DNA of 64,000 bases from Ornithinibacillus massiliensis (GTDB lineage: Bacteria > Bacillota > Bacilli > Bacillales > Amphibacillaceae), in assembly GCF_018310345.1 (NCBI RefSeq), contig NZ_JAGXBY010000001.1, positions 682,001 through 746,000 on the forward strand. The letters are read 5' to 3'. Within the stretch, counting starts at the first letter, position 1. Each line of letters opens with the position of its first letter. Both the position numbers and the translations under genes were made by a program. Of the stretch, positions 45,337 through 53,887 are shown one piece after another. The notes beneath the pieces were generated by a model, which saw only the letters and a list, made by a program, of their open reading frames with translations, ran no database searches and was not told the origin of the DNA.

Positions 45337-45745
45337 GGTGAGCTCGTATGAGTTTAGGGTGCGTCCAAAGGGTGAGGAGATAGGCCGTTCTCCGGTTAGG
45401 ATGAGCCCAAACTCCCGCAGAGATGAGCCCGTCTCGGGTTAGGATGGACCCGAAATTGGAATGCATGCGCCCAAGTGAGAGGGACATGAGCCCGAACATG
45501 GAGCACATGCCCGAGGGGGAGAAGGACGGACCCGAAATTGGAGTACATGCGCCCAAGTAAGAGTGAGATGGACCCGAACGTGAAGCAGATGAGCCCTTCC
45601 CAGGTTAAGATGGGTCCAAACGCCCGAGAGATGAGCCCTTCCTAGGATAAGATGCGCCCAAACGGCCGAGAAATGAGCCCACCCCCAGGTCGAGATGCCC
45701 CCAGACCCCCAAGAGAAGATCCCATCTGCAAGTCCAGATGCCCCT
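45337..45745 (+). repeat. 21-bp-period repeat array D
   Basis: About twenty units with core GATGNGCCC (variants GATGGACCC, CATGCGCCC, GATGGGTCC). Starts at 45337, 45358, 45379, 45400, 45422, 45443, 45464, 45485, 45506, 45525, 45546, 45567, 45588, 45609, 45630, 45651, 45672, then 45694, 45718 and 45737. Most steps are exactly 21 bp. Core is the reverse complement of GGGCNCATC in arrays B and C. The strong base composition bias here differs from surrounding genes. The end of the array lies 153 bp before spoIID. Confidence 0.88.
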
Positions 45746-45897
45746 AATCCCCGGAACCCCCCCCACCCCTGGTTAGTTGTCCTATTAAATCTTTCAACAA
45801 TAGATTTTTAATTTCTAGTTCTATTATTTTCACGAACTGTATAAGTTTAATAGTAGGATTACTAGATATGAAAAAGTCTAAAGAGGAGGATGCCCTA

Positions 45898-47043
45898 TTG
45901 AAAAATCGTAAAAATTCTATGAAACAAATCCAGAAATTAAAAAAGAAAAAAGCTGCATCAAAGTATCACTCTCTTCAAAGACGGTTGTCGACCGTATCAA
46001 ATATGAAGCCCCTCCCCATGAATAGAGGGAGCTTAAAATGGAAATATCCGGCTGTATTTCTGTTTACTATATCGTTTCTCATTCTGGCTGTTCCGACATT
46101 AGTTGTCCTTCCATTTATCTCGAGTACAGAGGTACTGTCACAATCTATTGAACATAAGCAAACACCGGAACAGGAAGAAGTGTTGGTAGATGATTCGGCT
46201 GTAGAAGTTGCAGTAATGCGAGCTCAAAGTGAGGTAGTAGAAAATGTACCGCTAGAGACATATGTAATGGGGGTTGTGGCGTCTGAAATGCCAATTGAAT
46301 TTGAAACAGAAGCCTTAAAGGCTCAGGCCCTAGCAGCAAGAACCTATATTGTCAATAAAATGATGTACCAAACAGAGGAAGCGGCTTCCAATGTCACGGA
46401 TACGATTCAAGATCAGGTTTATAATGATGATGCTGAGTTACGTGCGAAATGGGGCAAGAACTATCAGAAGAATATGGAGAAAATATCCGAAGCGGTTATG
46501 GCTACAAAGGGGAAAATTATTACGTATAAGGATAAGCCTATCGACCCGCAGTTCTTTTCGACAAGTAATGGGTATACCGAGAATTCGGAGGATTACTATG
46601 TGAACGAAATTCCATACTTACGGAGTGTACCAAGCCCATGGGATGAAGCATCACCATACTATTTAGACCAAGAAGTATATTCCTTGGAGCAAGTGGAAGA
46701 GGCACTCGGAATTGATTTACCAGCGGAAAAAAAGCTAACTATTGATGTAACTAGAACAGAAAGTAATCGCGTTGATGAATTAAACCTTGCAGGTAATGCC
46801 TTTTCAGGTCGTGAAGTACGAGAAAAGCTTCAATTACGCTCAAGCGATTTTACAATCGAACAAAAAAATGACTACCTGATTTTTACGACGAAAGGAAATG
46901 GCCACGGAGTTGGAATGAGCCAATACGGTGCGAATGGAATGGCTAAAGAAGGAAAGACATATGAAGATATCGTAAAGTATTACTACAAGGATGTAGAATT
47001 AAGCAATCTAGATGATACAGTACCAGCATTGGTTATGCAGTGA
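45898..47043 (+). CDS. spoIID: Stage II sporulation protein D
   Basis: 381 residues from TTG 45898, eight bases after GAGGAGG; an in-frame ATG at 45868 has no comparable site. Basic cytoplasmic tail, one membrane helix (AVFLFTISFLILAVPTLVVLPF), then the SpoIID domain: VPLETYVMGVVASEMP with the catalytic glutamate, ALKAQALAARTY, and C-terminal GNGHGVGMSQYGANGMA. A lytic transglycosylase that degrades septal peptidoglycan during engulfment in the mother cell together with SpoIIP/SpoIIM. The N-terminal tail is longer than in B. subtilis (343 residues). Strong terminator downstream. Confidence 0.95.
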   Translation: MKNRKNSMKQIQKLKKKKAASKYHSLQRRLSTVSNMKPLPMNRGSLKWKYPAVFLFTISFLILAVPTLVVLPFISSTEVLSQSIEHKQTPEQEEVLVDDSAVEVAVMRAQSEVVENVPLETYVMGVVASEMPIEFETEALKAQALAARTYIVNKMMYQTEEAASNVTDTIQDQVYNDDAELRAKWGKNYQKNMEKISEAVMATKGKIITYKDKPIDPQFFSTSNGYTENSEDYYVNEIPYLRSVPSPWDEASPYYLDQEVYSLEQVEEALGIDLPAEKKLTIDVTRTESNRVDELNLAGNAFSGREVREKLQLRSSDFTIEQKNDYLIFTTKGNGHGVGMSQYGANGMAKEGKTYEDIVKYYYKDVELSNLDDTVPALVMQ

Positions 47044-47068
47044 AACGAATTTAATACAATGAGAATTG

Positions 47069-47098
47069 CCTCCGGATCCTTAGTTCTGGAGGTTTTTT
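47069..47098 (+). terminator. spoIID terminator
   Basis: CCTCCGGA pairs with TCTGGAGG (one G-U), followed by T6. Confidence 0.94.
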
Positions 47099-47352
47099 GT
47101 GCTAGGGACTTTGTCCTTCAGTGTTAAAACATTAACTAGTCTGGTGGATGGTTCCAATAATAATGGGCGAAAGACTAGATCACTTGAAGTCAACTTTCCC
47201 CTAAGCTAGTATTACCGCTCACCTATACCTTCTCATCTAATAAATTCCGCTATTAAACCCTCATAACCCCATCCTTTCTACCGCATAAATGTCTTAATAT
47301 CCCCAAAAGGAAAAGAAAAATGCATGTAAATATAAAAAAAGTGTTAGAGAAT
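47099..47352 (+). other. Spacer between spoIID and spoIIQ
   Basis: No gene seen. It carries a stem CTAGTCT (47146-47152) / AGACTAG (47172-47178) with no U-tract. The rest is A-T rich and leads into the spoIIQ promoter. Confidence 0.35.
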
Positions 47353-47382
47353 GTATAGTTTTTTCCTTTTCTGTTCAGAATG
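47353..47382 (+). promoter_or_regulatory. Candidate sigma-F promoter of spoIIQ
   Basis: GTATA at 47353-47357, 15-nt spacer, GTTCAGAATG at 47373-47382, matching GywTA-N15-GgnnAnAwTr at nearly all positions. The transcript would begin just before the AGGTGAT ribosome binding site. spoIIQ is a sigma-F gene. Confidence 0.65.
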
Positions 47383-47401
47383 GTTGTTGAGGTGATGTTA
47401 G

Positions 47402-48253
47402 ATGAAAGAGGAAAACAAAGCGCCAAAAAAAGGTTGGCAAAGTATTTTCCGTAAAAAATGGTTTTTCCCTGCAGTATACTTAACGATTGCTGCAATTTTA
47501 CTAGCAGTAGTAGTTTGGTATCAAAATATGGACAATCAATTACCAGAGGCTGGGGATGACCAAGAGTTAAGTGACAATTATAATCCGAATCCACATGAGG
47601 ATGCACAGCCTGTAATGGAAAATCAAGAAGTTATTAAGATGCCTGTTGCCGATCAGGAACAAGCAGAAATCGTAACGAAATTCTTTGATTACAATGCATC
47701 CCAAGAAGATCAAGAAAGTGCACTGATCCTTCATAACAACCGCTATTACCAAAGCACAGGTGTTGACATCGTTTATCCGGACGGTGAAGCATTTGATGTA
47801 TTGGCAGCACTTAGTGGATCTGTTATGGAAGTGAAGGAAGATCCATTACTAGGAAATGTTGTCATTCTATCACATGACAATGACGTGACAACTTATTATG
47901 CTAGTCTTGGAGAAGTTGGTGTGAAAGCAGGGGATGAAATCAAACAGGGTGATGTAATTGGTACTGCTGGTGAGAACATTTTCGGTCAAAACCATGGTAC
48001 CCATGTACATTTTGAAATTAGAAAAGATGATCAAGTATTTAACCCTGAAGCATTCTTCAACCAACCTGTAAGTAAGCTGGATGAAGGCAAATCGGAGGAT
48101 GTTTCCGAGGAGCAAGATACTTCTAGTACGTCATCTGAAGAAGTAGATTCTGAAAATGTGGATGAGGAACAACCAGCAGAAAACGATAACGAAAATGATA
48201 ACGAAGATTCACCGGAAGATACTCCTGATTCATCTTCTGACTCAGAGGAGTAA
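47402..48253 (+). CDS. spoIIQ: Stage II sporulation protein Q (degenerate M23 domain)
   Basis: 283 residues. One membrane helix (WFFPAVYLTIAAILLAVVVWY), linker, then an M23/LytM fold (about 100-220). The first zinc-ligand motif reads STGVDI, with Ser where active enzymes have His, while HVHFEI is retained; this matches the inactive SpoIIQ of B. subtilis. It acts as a forespore-side bridge to SpoIIIAH across the intermembrane space. The C-terminal 60 residues are a low-complexity acidic tail (E, D, S, N), longer than needed for the fold. Confidence 0.95.
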   Translation: MKEENKAPKKGWQSIFRKKWFFPAVYLTIAAILLAVVVWYQNMDNQLPEAGDDQELSDNYNPNPHEDAQPVMENQEVIKMPVADQEQAEIVTKFFDYNASQEDQESALILHNNRYYQSTGVDIVYPDGEAFDVLAALSGSVMEVKEDPLLGNVVILSHDNDVTTYYASLGEVGVKAGDEIKQGDVIGTAGENIFGQNHGTHVHFEIRKDDQVFNPEAFFNQPVSKLDEGKSEDVSEEQDTSSTSSEEVDSENVDEEQPAENDNENDNEDSPEDTPDSSSDSEE

Positions 48254-48258
48254 TGAAG

Positions 48259-48296
48259 AGAAATCCTAGCAATTTACCAAGCTAGGATTTCTTTTT
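48259..48296 (+). terminator. spoIIQ terminator
   Basis: AGAAATCCTAGC and GCTAGGATTTCT are perfectly paired (12 bp), 10-nt loop, then TTTTC. Confidence 0.95.
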
Positions 48297-48354
48297 CTGT
48301 TTAGAAGATAAGAAGTATAACAGTCTTTCAGGCTGGATAAGTAAAAGTGAATGT

Positions 48355-48668
48355 GGGCTGGGACACAATTAAAAGAAGTAAATGTAAAACGGAATGATGC
48401 AAAATACTAGGTCCAGAAATAAAGGTAAATAAAAATCTGGAGGATAGTGCACATGCCCAGATACCTTGGGCCAACTAATAATGATCCGTAACGAGCTTCT
48501 TCGGTGCAAGACCGCACGGAGGATTACCCCTGTAATAGCATGGCATGAGCAGCCGCTAGGAGCAAAGTAGGCACTGCGAGGGTCTTTACTAACAGAAGTC
48601 ACCCCCGAACTGGAAGTAAGTGCAAGTATATTTCTGGAGCGGGGGCTTAGTTCATCATTTGGTTTTTC
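48355..48668 (+). repeat. Putative structured intergenic RNA/repeat element
   Basis: Begins GGGCTGGGACACAATT and ends in a T-run. Long-range pairing is visible: AAAACGGAATGATG (48386-48399) with CATCATTTGGTTTT (48653-48666), one mismatch, and TCCAGAAATA (48412-48421) with TATTTCTGGA (48629-48638). Inner hairpins include GCCCAG/TTGGGC and CGGTGCAAGACCG. The outer stem with its T-run resembles a terminator. The opening GGCTGGGAC resembles dispersed intergenic elements of low-GC Gram-positives known to me, but I could not identify the family. A minus-strand frame crosses it without a ribosome binding site. Confidence 0.6.
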
Positions 48669-49028
48669 CATTATATTAAATCCTTTGTCTAACCTTCCTA
48701 GTTATCCGCTAAAGTTACATTAGTCTAACTAGTGAAATTTTCCTATAAATGCAAATTTAACACGATTGCAAAATAACGATGCAATATTATGTAATATTCC
48801 TATATAAAAAGTCCCTATCTATCTCCAAAATATCCGATAAATCACCATTTCTCCTGAAAAATATGTCGAACGATTACGACCCTTTTTCACTTGAATGTAT
48901 GGTAATATGAAGTAGTGAAAAAATACTAGATTTAATATATTGCATAAACACCAACCTACAAGAAATGTACTAATTCATAGATAAAATGTGATATATCGTA
49001 CAAGTTTGAAAGGGTGGAATAACCAAAA

Positions 49029-50060
49029 ATGAGCTTCGGAAACCTAAATCTCCTAGCAGATAACATAGCGTCAATGGTAGAAAGTCCAGAATTAACAATT
49101 GGACAAGTTATCTTATTACTTTCCCAAGAACATGAAGAACAAAAAGTGTTAGAATTAACTAGAAAATTTTGCTTACAATCGTCCTCCAAAGAGATCCAGA
49201 AAAAAGGAATGGAGTTTCTATATATTAATGGATATTTTGAAGATCTAAAAATATTAATCGCCAAAAACTCACTATCCAATGATGCCTCCAACCAAACCTG
49301 GGCGCAAGTATATCAAATTATGCTAGAACGTCGAATGAATGAGTCTTCCAGTATGGGAAAAATGAGAGCTAGGTTGAAGGATATCAAAACGACAGATGCT
49401 GAATTAAGATGCTTAATAGAAATTACCATTATAGATACATATTTTTACCAAATGGATTTTGGGAAGATTGGTAACTTCTTAGAAAAGCAATATGAACTGT
49501 TTGAACCAATTCAAGATAATTTCATGCTTTCCTGCTTAAACTTGAGACTATATCAAAAACTATTTTTCTATTATTGGAAGCGAAATGAATTAATAATTGC
49601 AAGGAAATATGCGTTTCGTGCATTAAACCAGACAAATAGTTCCCCAACTAAAGTAGGCCTTCATATGAATTTAGGTTTATCTTACACATTTGATACGTAC
49701 TACCAAGGTATGTACCATATGAAGGAAGCATTGAAAATAGCTAAGCAAAATAATCTCACGGGCTATGTCCGTCAAATAGAGAATTTTTCCATTCCATTTT
49801 TAGCTGCACATTTTCGAAAGCCTAATGGCATTACCACCGACGATATAAGTGAACAAGCACATTTAGAAATTGCTAAAGGAAATAATGAGAAGGCAATTAC
49901 GTTATTAGAGGATATTTATCCGACTAGTCCGTTTAAGATGTACTATATGGGACTAGCGAAACAGGATAAGAACATTTTATCAGAAGCTTGTAGAATGTTT
50001 GTGGAAAGAAGTGACTATTTCTTTAGCCGATTACCGATGACAGCCATGCAACATCTTTAA
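49029..50060 (+). CDS. AimR-family (arbitrium-like) TPR pheromone receptor lacking the N-terminal HTH
   Basis: 343 residues, all-helical, TPR-like repeats. The C-terminal part (GLAKQDKNILSEACRMFVERSDYFFSRLP) and the region around LTRKFCLQSSSKEIQKKGMEFL match the AimR pattern I recall from SPbeta-group phages. SPbeta AimR is 386 residues with an N-terminal helix-turn-helix of about 55 residues; here a stop codon (49020-49022) precedes the ATG and no HTH is present. So it is probably a peptide-binding RRNPP protein that acts on a protein partner, like Rap. It is followed by a small secreted-peptide gene in the same unit. No phage genes are nearby. Confidence 0.75.
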   Translation: MSFGNLNLLADNIASMVESPELTIGQVILLLSQEHEEQKVLELTRKFCLQSSSKEIQKKGMEFLYINGYFEDLKILIAKNSLSNDASNQTWAQVYQIMLERRMNESSSMGKMRARLKDIKTTDAELRCLIEITIIDTYFYQMDFGKIGNFLEKQYELFEPIQDNFMLSCLNLRLYQKLFFYYWKRNELIIARKYAFRALNQTNSSPTKVGLHMNLGLSYTFDTYYQGMYHMKEALKIAKQNNLTGYVRQIENFSIPFLAAHFRKPNGITTDDISEQAHLEIAKGNNEKAITLLEDIYPTSPFKMYYMGLAKQDKNILSEACRMFVERSDYFFSRLPMTAMQHL

Positions 50061-50120
50061 TTGGGTTATGATAGGATTCAGCTTATTGAAGGTAATGTCT
50101 TATACGAGAGGAGGAATAAA

Positions 50121-50237
50121 ATGGAGAATATTAAAAAGTTTAGCTTTTGCCTATTTCTAAGTTTTATAGTTCTCTTCACGATAATTCAACCGTTTAGTTC
50201 AGTAACTGCAGATCCTGAGTATGGTACCGTCGACTAA
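50121..50237 (+). CDS. AimP-like secreted signalling-peptide precursor
   Basis: 38 residues from ATG 50121, after a strong GAGGAGG. Basic start MENIKKF, hydrophobic core CLFLSFIVLFTIIQPF, then SSVTA followed by DPEYGTVD. The layout equals that of Phr/AimP precursors: export signal plus short C-terminal pheromone. A signal peptidase cut after VTA would leave DPEYGTVD; the mature peptide may be shorter. It begins 60 bases after the receptor gene and both end at the terminator at 50277. Confidence 0.75.
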   Translation: MENIKKFSFCLFLSFIVLFTIIQPFSSVTADPEYGTVD

Positions 50238-50276
50238 TATAATTTTGATAGCATAATAAGCTGAATCCTTTCATAT

Positions 50277-50313
50277 ATAACCAAAAGTGCCTCGTGTACT
50301 TTTGGTTATTTTT
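50277..50313 (+). terminator. Terminator of the receptor-peptide unit
   Basis: ATAACCAAAAGT pairs perfectly with ACTTTTGGTTAT (12 bp), then TTTTTA. Confidence 0.95.
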
Positions 50314-50654
50314 ATGCCTGTTAATGCTAAATAGGGGAATTTTCTAACTAAAATTAAAAAACATCTTGTCCCCCTTGCGATTAAATGGAATTTTAATCAT
50401 AATCCCCCCCCTCCGTTAATAAAATGTTACAAACCAAGCATTCAGTAAGTCTGAGGTGAGAGCTTATGTGGCTCTTCTATTACACATCGTATTTGCTTGA
50501 TTACATATAAACCTAACACATAAAATCGCAATGCATTTAAAACGTATACATACATATGAACGTAACGTCTTTTTATTATATTAATTCCATTTTATACCAT
50601 ATATGTAACTAAGTACCTGTTAGTTATCGACGTCACAGCCACGGAACATCCATT
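50314..50654 (+). other. Spacer before spoIIID, no gene seen
   Basis: A-T rich stretch with a C-run at 50404-50411. No convincing reading frame, tRNA or repeat. The spoIIID promoter (sigma-E in B. subtilis) was not identified with confidence. Confidence 0.35.
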
Positions 50655-50705
50655 CTTTACATTGTAAAGGTGGACAGTCGAAAAATGACCACTATTCATT
50701 TTTCG
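50655..50705 (+). promoter_or_regulatory. Two inverted repeats upstream of spoIIID
   Basis: CTTTACATTGTAAAG at 50655-50669, extended by CCA/TGG, and CGAAAAATGA (50679-50688) with TCATTTTTCG (50696-50705), a perfect 10-bp pair with a 7-nt gap. They lie 59-109 bases before the start codon. Could be operators or leader stems. Confidence 0.45.
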
Positions 50706-50763
50706 GATCACCTAGTCTCTGGAATGACACCTCAGAAATATTCAACATAGGGAGGCGAAAGGT

Positions 50764-51030
50764 GTGCACGATTACATCAAAGAAAGAACTATCAGGATCG
50801 GAGAGCATATCGTAGAAACGAGAAAGACCGTCCGGGTGATAGCAAAAGAATTTGGTGTTTCCAAAAGCACAGTTCATAAAGATTTAACAGAACGCTTACC
50901 AGAGCTAAATCCTGAATTAGCTCTAAAGGTAAAAGAAATCCTAGAATACCACAAATCTATTCGACATTTACGAGGAGGAGAAGCAACCCGAAAAAAATAC
51001 AAAACCGAAGAAACGGGAGCCTCAGTATAA
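50764..51030 (+). CDS. spoIIID: Sporulation transcriptional regulator SpoIIID
   Basis: 88 residues from GTG 50764, eight bases after GGGAGG. Almost identical to the B. subtilis protein over MHDYIKERTIRIGEHIVETR and VIAKEFGVSKSTVHKDL, the helix-turn-helix. Mother-cell DNA-binding protein that activates and represses many sigma-E genes and helps make sigma-K. The C-terminal basic tail RGGEATRKKYK contacts DNA. Confidence 0.97.
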   Translation: MHDYIKERTIRIGEHIVETRKTVRVIAKEFGVSKSTVHKDLTERLPELNPELALKVKEILEYHKSIRHLRGGEATRKKYKTEETGASV

Positions 51031-51158
51031 ACAAATACATGCAATGATCATCATCCTCTTAAGGAGGTGAATGGTAGGAGAGTACTTAACGTAAGGAGCA
51101 AGGGCTTGGCTAAGAAAAAAGTATTTTCTTATTGCATGGGAGGTATGCAGAAGAGGGA

Positions 51159-51188
51159 AACGCACCCAGGGAGAGGGGTGCGTTTTTT
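51159..51188 (+). terminator. spoIIID terminator
   Basis: AACGCACCC pairs with GGGTGCGTT, 8-nt loop, then T-rich TTTTAG. Confidence 0.9.
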
Positions 51189-51202
51189 AGTGGGGGGCGG
51201 GG

Positions 51203-51232
51203 GATGAGCCCGAGTGAGGAGAAGATGAACCC
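51203..51232 (+). repeat. 21-bp-period repeat, array E (two units)
   Basis: GATGAGCCC at 51203 and GATGAACCC at 51224, 21 bp apart, same orientation as arrays D and F. A decayed third unit may lie near 51244. Confidence 0.65.
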
Positions 51233-51647
51233 GAAAGAGGTGGCATCAAAGTAAAGGGGGATAGTCCCACAGATTACCCCAAAAAAAGTTGCTGTAAAAA
51301 GAGCCTGAAGGTAGAAATAAAAAGGCTCATATTCCTTGGGAAAGAATATGAACCTAAACATGGATTCAATCATTAAATATAGATTGTTTTCCTAATGGTA
51401 AGAAAGAATCTTGGGGGAATTTTTCTGATGGGGGGCTATGGTACCTTCTGCCAAAATTTTTACCGGTCAATTCAAGATTCATTGAATAGAGGAGACGTCT
51501 TGTTGCTTTAGTGGACTTAAGTTGAAGAATTTCTCGACAACTTTGGTTTGTAATAGTTGGTTCAAAAAGCAAAAAATAACTAATATTTTTTGCTCATGTG
51601 CTTTAGCATCCTCTTTGCCGCAATTTAGGCAAACCCATAAACCGAAA
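51233..51647. other. Non-coding tract between arrays E and F
   Basis: About 415 bases with no start, ribosome binding site or family motif I can support, although several short frames cross it. Internally AAGAGCCTGAAGG...AAAGGCTC and ATATTCCTTGGGAAAGAATAT form local hairpins. It could be the remains of a lost gene between two repeat copies. Confidence 0.35.
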
Positions 51648-51743
51648 GATGAGCCCGCTCCCAGGGAAGAAGCTCCCAACCCTGCCCCCAAGATAGTCCC
51701 AATAAACCAAAAGATAAGCCCATCCCAAAAAAAAGATGCTCCC
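51648..51743 (+). repeat. 21-bp-period repeat array F
   Basis: Units GATGAGCCC 51648, GAAGCTCCC 51669, GATAGTCCC 51692, GATAAGCCC 51713 and GATGCTCCC 51735; steps 21, 23, 21, 22. More decayed than array D, same orientation. Confidence 0.7.
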
Positions 51744-51910
51744 AAACCAACCACATCCAAACCTATACCCCAATCCCAGTTCACCTAAACTAATTTTTAC
51801 TACTTTTTTCCTAATTTGCAGTTTTATGTAGAATTTTGTGGTATTATATTATATAAGTAGCATTGTGTTTTCTAAACAAGTGCGGAAAGTTTCTTACGAG
51901 GAGGATTTTG

Positions 51911-52912
51911 ATGTTTTCAAGGGATATTGGGATCGACCTTGGGACTGCCAATGTGTTGATACATGTTAAGGGAAAAGGAATTGTATTAAATGAACCATCG
52001 GTAGTTGCAATGGATCGAAATACAGGCAAAGTACTTGAGGTCGGAGAAGCAGCGAGACGTATGGTTGGACGGACACCAGGAAATATAGAAGCTATTCGCC
52101 CACTTAAGGATGGGGTTATTGCTGATTTTGATGTAACAGAAGCAATGTTAAAATATTTTATTAATAAAATCAATGTAAAAGGGTTTCTTTCAAAGCCTAG
52201 AATGCTTATATGCTGCCCGACAAATATTACAAAGGTAGAGCAAAAAGCGATTAAAGAGGCAGCTGAGAAATCCGGTGGTAAAAAAGTATACTTAGAAGAA
52301 GAGCCAAAGGTTGCGGCTATTGGTGCTGGGATGGAGATTTATCAGCCTAGTGGGAATATGGTCGTGGATATTGGTGGCGGTACGACAGATGTAGCCGTTC
52401 TTTCCATGGGTGATATTGTAACCTCAGAGTCGATTAAAATGGCCGGGGACAAATTTGATGTAGAAATACTTCAATACATAAAGCGTAAATATAAGCTTCT
52501 AATTGGTGAGCGTACAGCAGAAGATATTAAAATTAATATTGCAACAGTATTTAAAGATGCTCGCCAAGAAGAAATGGATATTCGTGGGCGTGATATGGTT
52601 AGTGGACTTCCACGTACGATTACAGTTCATTCTAATGAAATTGAAGAGGCACTTCGCGAGTCAGTGTCGTTGATTGTACAAGGTGCGAAGTCTGTTCTTG
52701 AACGTACACCACCTGAATTATCTGCAGATATTATTGATCGAGGTGTTATCTTAACTGGTGGTGGTGCACTAATCCACGGTATAGACCAGTTATTAGCAGA
52801 AGAATTGAAGGTACCAGTGTTCCTAGCAGAGGAGCCAATGCATTGTGTGGCAAAAGGAACCGGAATTATGCTTGAAAATATTGATAAAGTAGAACGTAGA
52901 AGTATCGTTTAA
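51911..52912 (+). CDS. mbl: MreB-like actin homologue Mbl
   Basis: 333 residues from ATG 51911 after GAGGAGG. Actin-fold: phosphate loop 1 DIGIDLGTANVLIH, phosphate loop 2 VVDIGGGTTDVAVLS, adenosine motif VILTGGGALIHGI. Membrane-associated filament guiding cylindrical cell-wall synthesis. Identified as Mbl rather than MreB by its position after spoIIID and before flhO/flhP, as in B. subtilis. Confidence 0.95.
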   Translation: MFSRDIGIDLGTANVLIHVKGKGIVLNEPSVVAMDRNTGKVLEVGEAARRMVGRTPGNIEAIRPLKDGVIADFDVTEAMLKYFINKINVKGFLSKPRMLICCPTNITKVEQKAIKEAAEKSGGKKVYLEEEPKVAAIGAGMEIYQPSGNMVVDIGGGTTDVAVLSMGDIVTSESIKMAGDKFDVEILQYIKRKYKLLIGERTAEDIKINIATVFKDARQEEMDIRGRDMVSGLPRTITVHSNEIEEALRESVSLIVQGAKSVLERTPPELSADIIDRGVILTGGGALIHGIDQLLAEELKVPVFLAEEPMHCVAKGTGIMLENIDKVERRSIV

Positions 52913-53057
52913 TTTTTTGCAGGTGGAATAGTGTAAAGTTCTTTTCCGCTAGCAAAAAAACTACCATTCGATAAAGGAAGAGCGAATGAGTTTTGCTACT
53001 AAGTTTATGCGAGAGCGCATCACAGATTTCGTACGCATAAGGGGAGGCGTAATTGTA

Positions 53058-53861
53058 ATGCTAAGAGGATTTTATACTGCTGCAAGTGGAATGATTTCGA
53101 TGCAAAGACAACAGGAAGCTTTAGCGAATAATATTTCCAATGCTAATACTCCTGGTTACAAAGCAGATCAAGCGACGCTACGAGCGTTTCCTGAGATGTT
53201 AATGTACCAAATGGGGCAAGAGACGCTTCCAACCAAACAACCAAAAAACCTACCAGTTCAAAATCCCATTGGATCTTTGAACACAGGGGTTTATGTGCAG
53301 GAATATGTGCCAGATTTTGTTCAAGGTGCTTTAAGGGAGACAGGAGTTTCCACGGATCTTGCATTAATTGATGGTGTATTCCCTGATGAGACTGGAAGCA
53401 TCTTTTTCACCGTGCAAAATGAAAATGGTGATCCACGTTATACAAGAAACGGTAATTTTACGGTTGATGGACAAGGATTCCTAGTAACAACGGAAGGATA
53501 TTATGTTCTGAACCAAGCCGGTAACCCGATTCAAACGAACGGGATGGAATTTATCGTGACACCTGATGGGCAGCTTCAATTAGGTGGGCAACAAATCCAG
53601 CTTGGAATTGCATATACACCGGATGTCAATCAGTTAGCTAAGGAAGGAAATGGCCTATATAATGGGGAAGCAGGGCCAGTACCTGCAGGGGCTACGTTCT
53701 CTGTTCAACAAGGCTTTCTAGAACAGTCTAATGTTGATTCGGCACAAACGATGACGCAAATGATGGAAGCTTATCGTACGTTCGAAATGAATCAACGTGT
53801 ATTAAAAGCATATGATGAAAGTTTAGGAAAAGCAGTAAGTGAGATTGGGCGAATCGGATAA
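53058..53861 (+). CDS. flhO: Flagellar hook-basal body protein FlhO
   Basis: 267 residues from ATG 53058, ten bases after GGGGAGG. FlgF/FlgG-like: N-terminal rod motif MLRGFYTAASGMISMQRQQE with LANNISNANTPGYKAD, central D1 fold (RYTRNGNFTVDGQGFLV), C-terminal EAYRTFEMNQRVLKAYDESL. A distal rod component of the flagellum in Bacillus. Directly followed by flhP. Confidence 0.94.
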   Translation: MLRGFYTAASGMISMQRQQEALANNISNANTPGYKADQATLRAFPEMLMYQMGQETLPTKQPKNLPVQNPIGSLNTGVYVQEYVPDFVQGALRETGVSTDLALIDGVFPDETGSIFFTVQNENGDPRYTRNGNFTVDGQGFLVTTEGYYVLNQAGNPIQTNGMEFIVTPDGQLQLGGQQIQLGIAYTPDVNQLAKEGNGLYNGEAGPVPAGATFSVQQGFLEQSNVDSAQTMTQMMEAYRTFEMNQRVLKAYDESLGKAVSEIGRIG

Positions 53862-53887
53862 TTACTAGTGGAGAAGGAGGGAACCTC

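Noticed and set aside
45239..45556. Short frames on both strands over array D
   Set aside because: Repeat-derived, no ribosome binding sites, and they overlap each other.
48369..48671. 100-codon minus-strand frame over the structured element
   Set aside because: No ribosome binding site; the region's RNA pairings explain the sequence better, and codon use is unlike the neighbours.
49029..50237. Prophage carrying the AimR-like pair
   Set aside because: Genes on both sides (spoIIQ, spoIIID, mbl) are core chromosomal genes, and no integrase, capsid or lysis genes are present.
51106..51207. 33-codon frame from TTG after AAGGAG, starting AKKKVFSYCMGG
   Set aside because: It has a fair ribosome binding site but reads through the spoIIID terminator into repeat array E; the product looks like translated terminator sequence.
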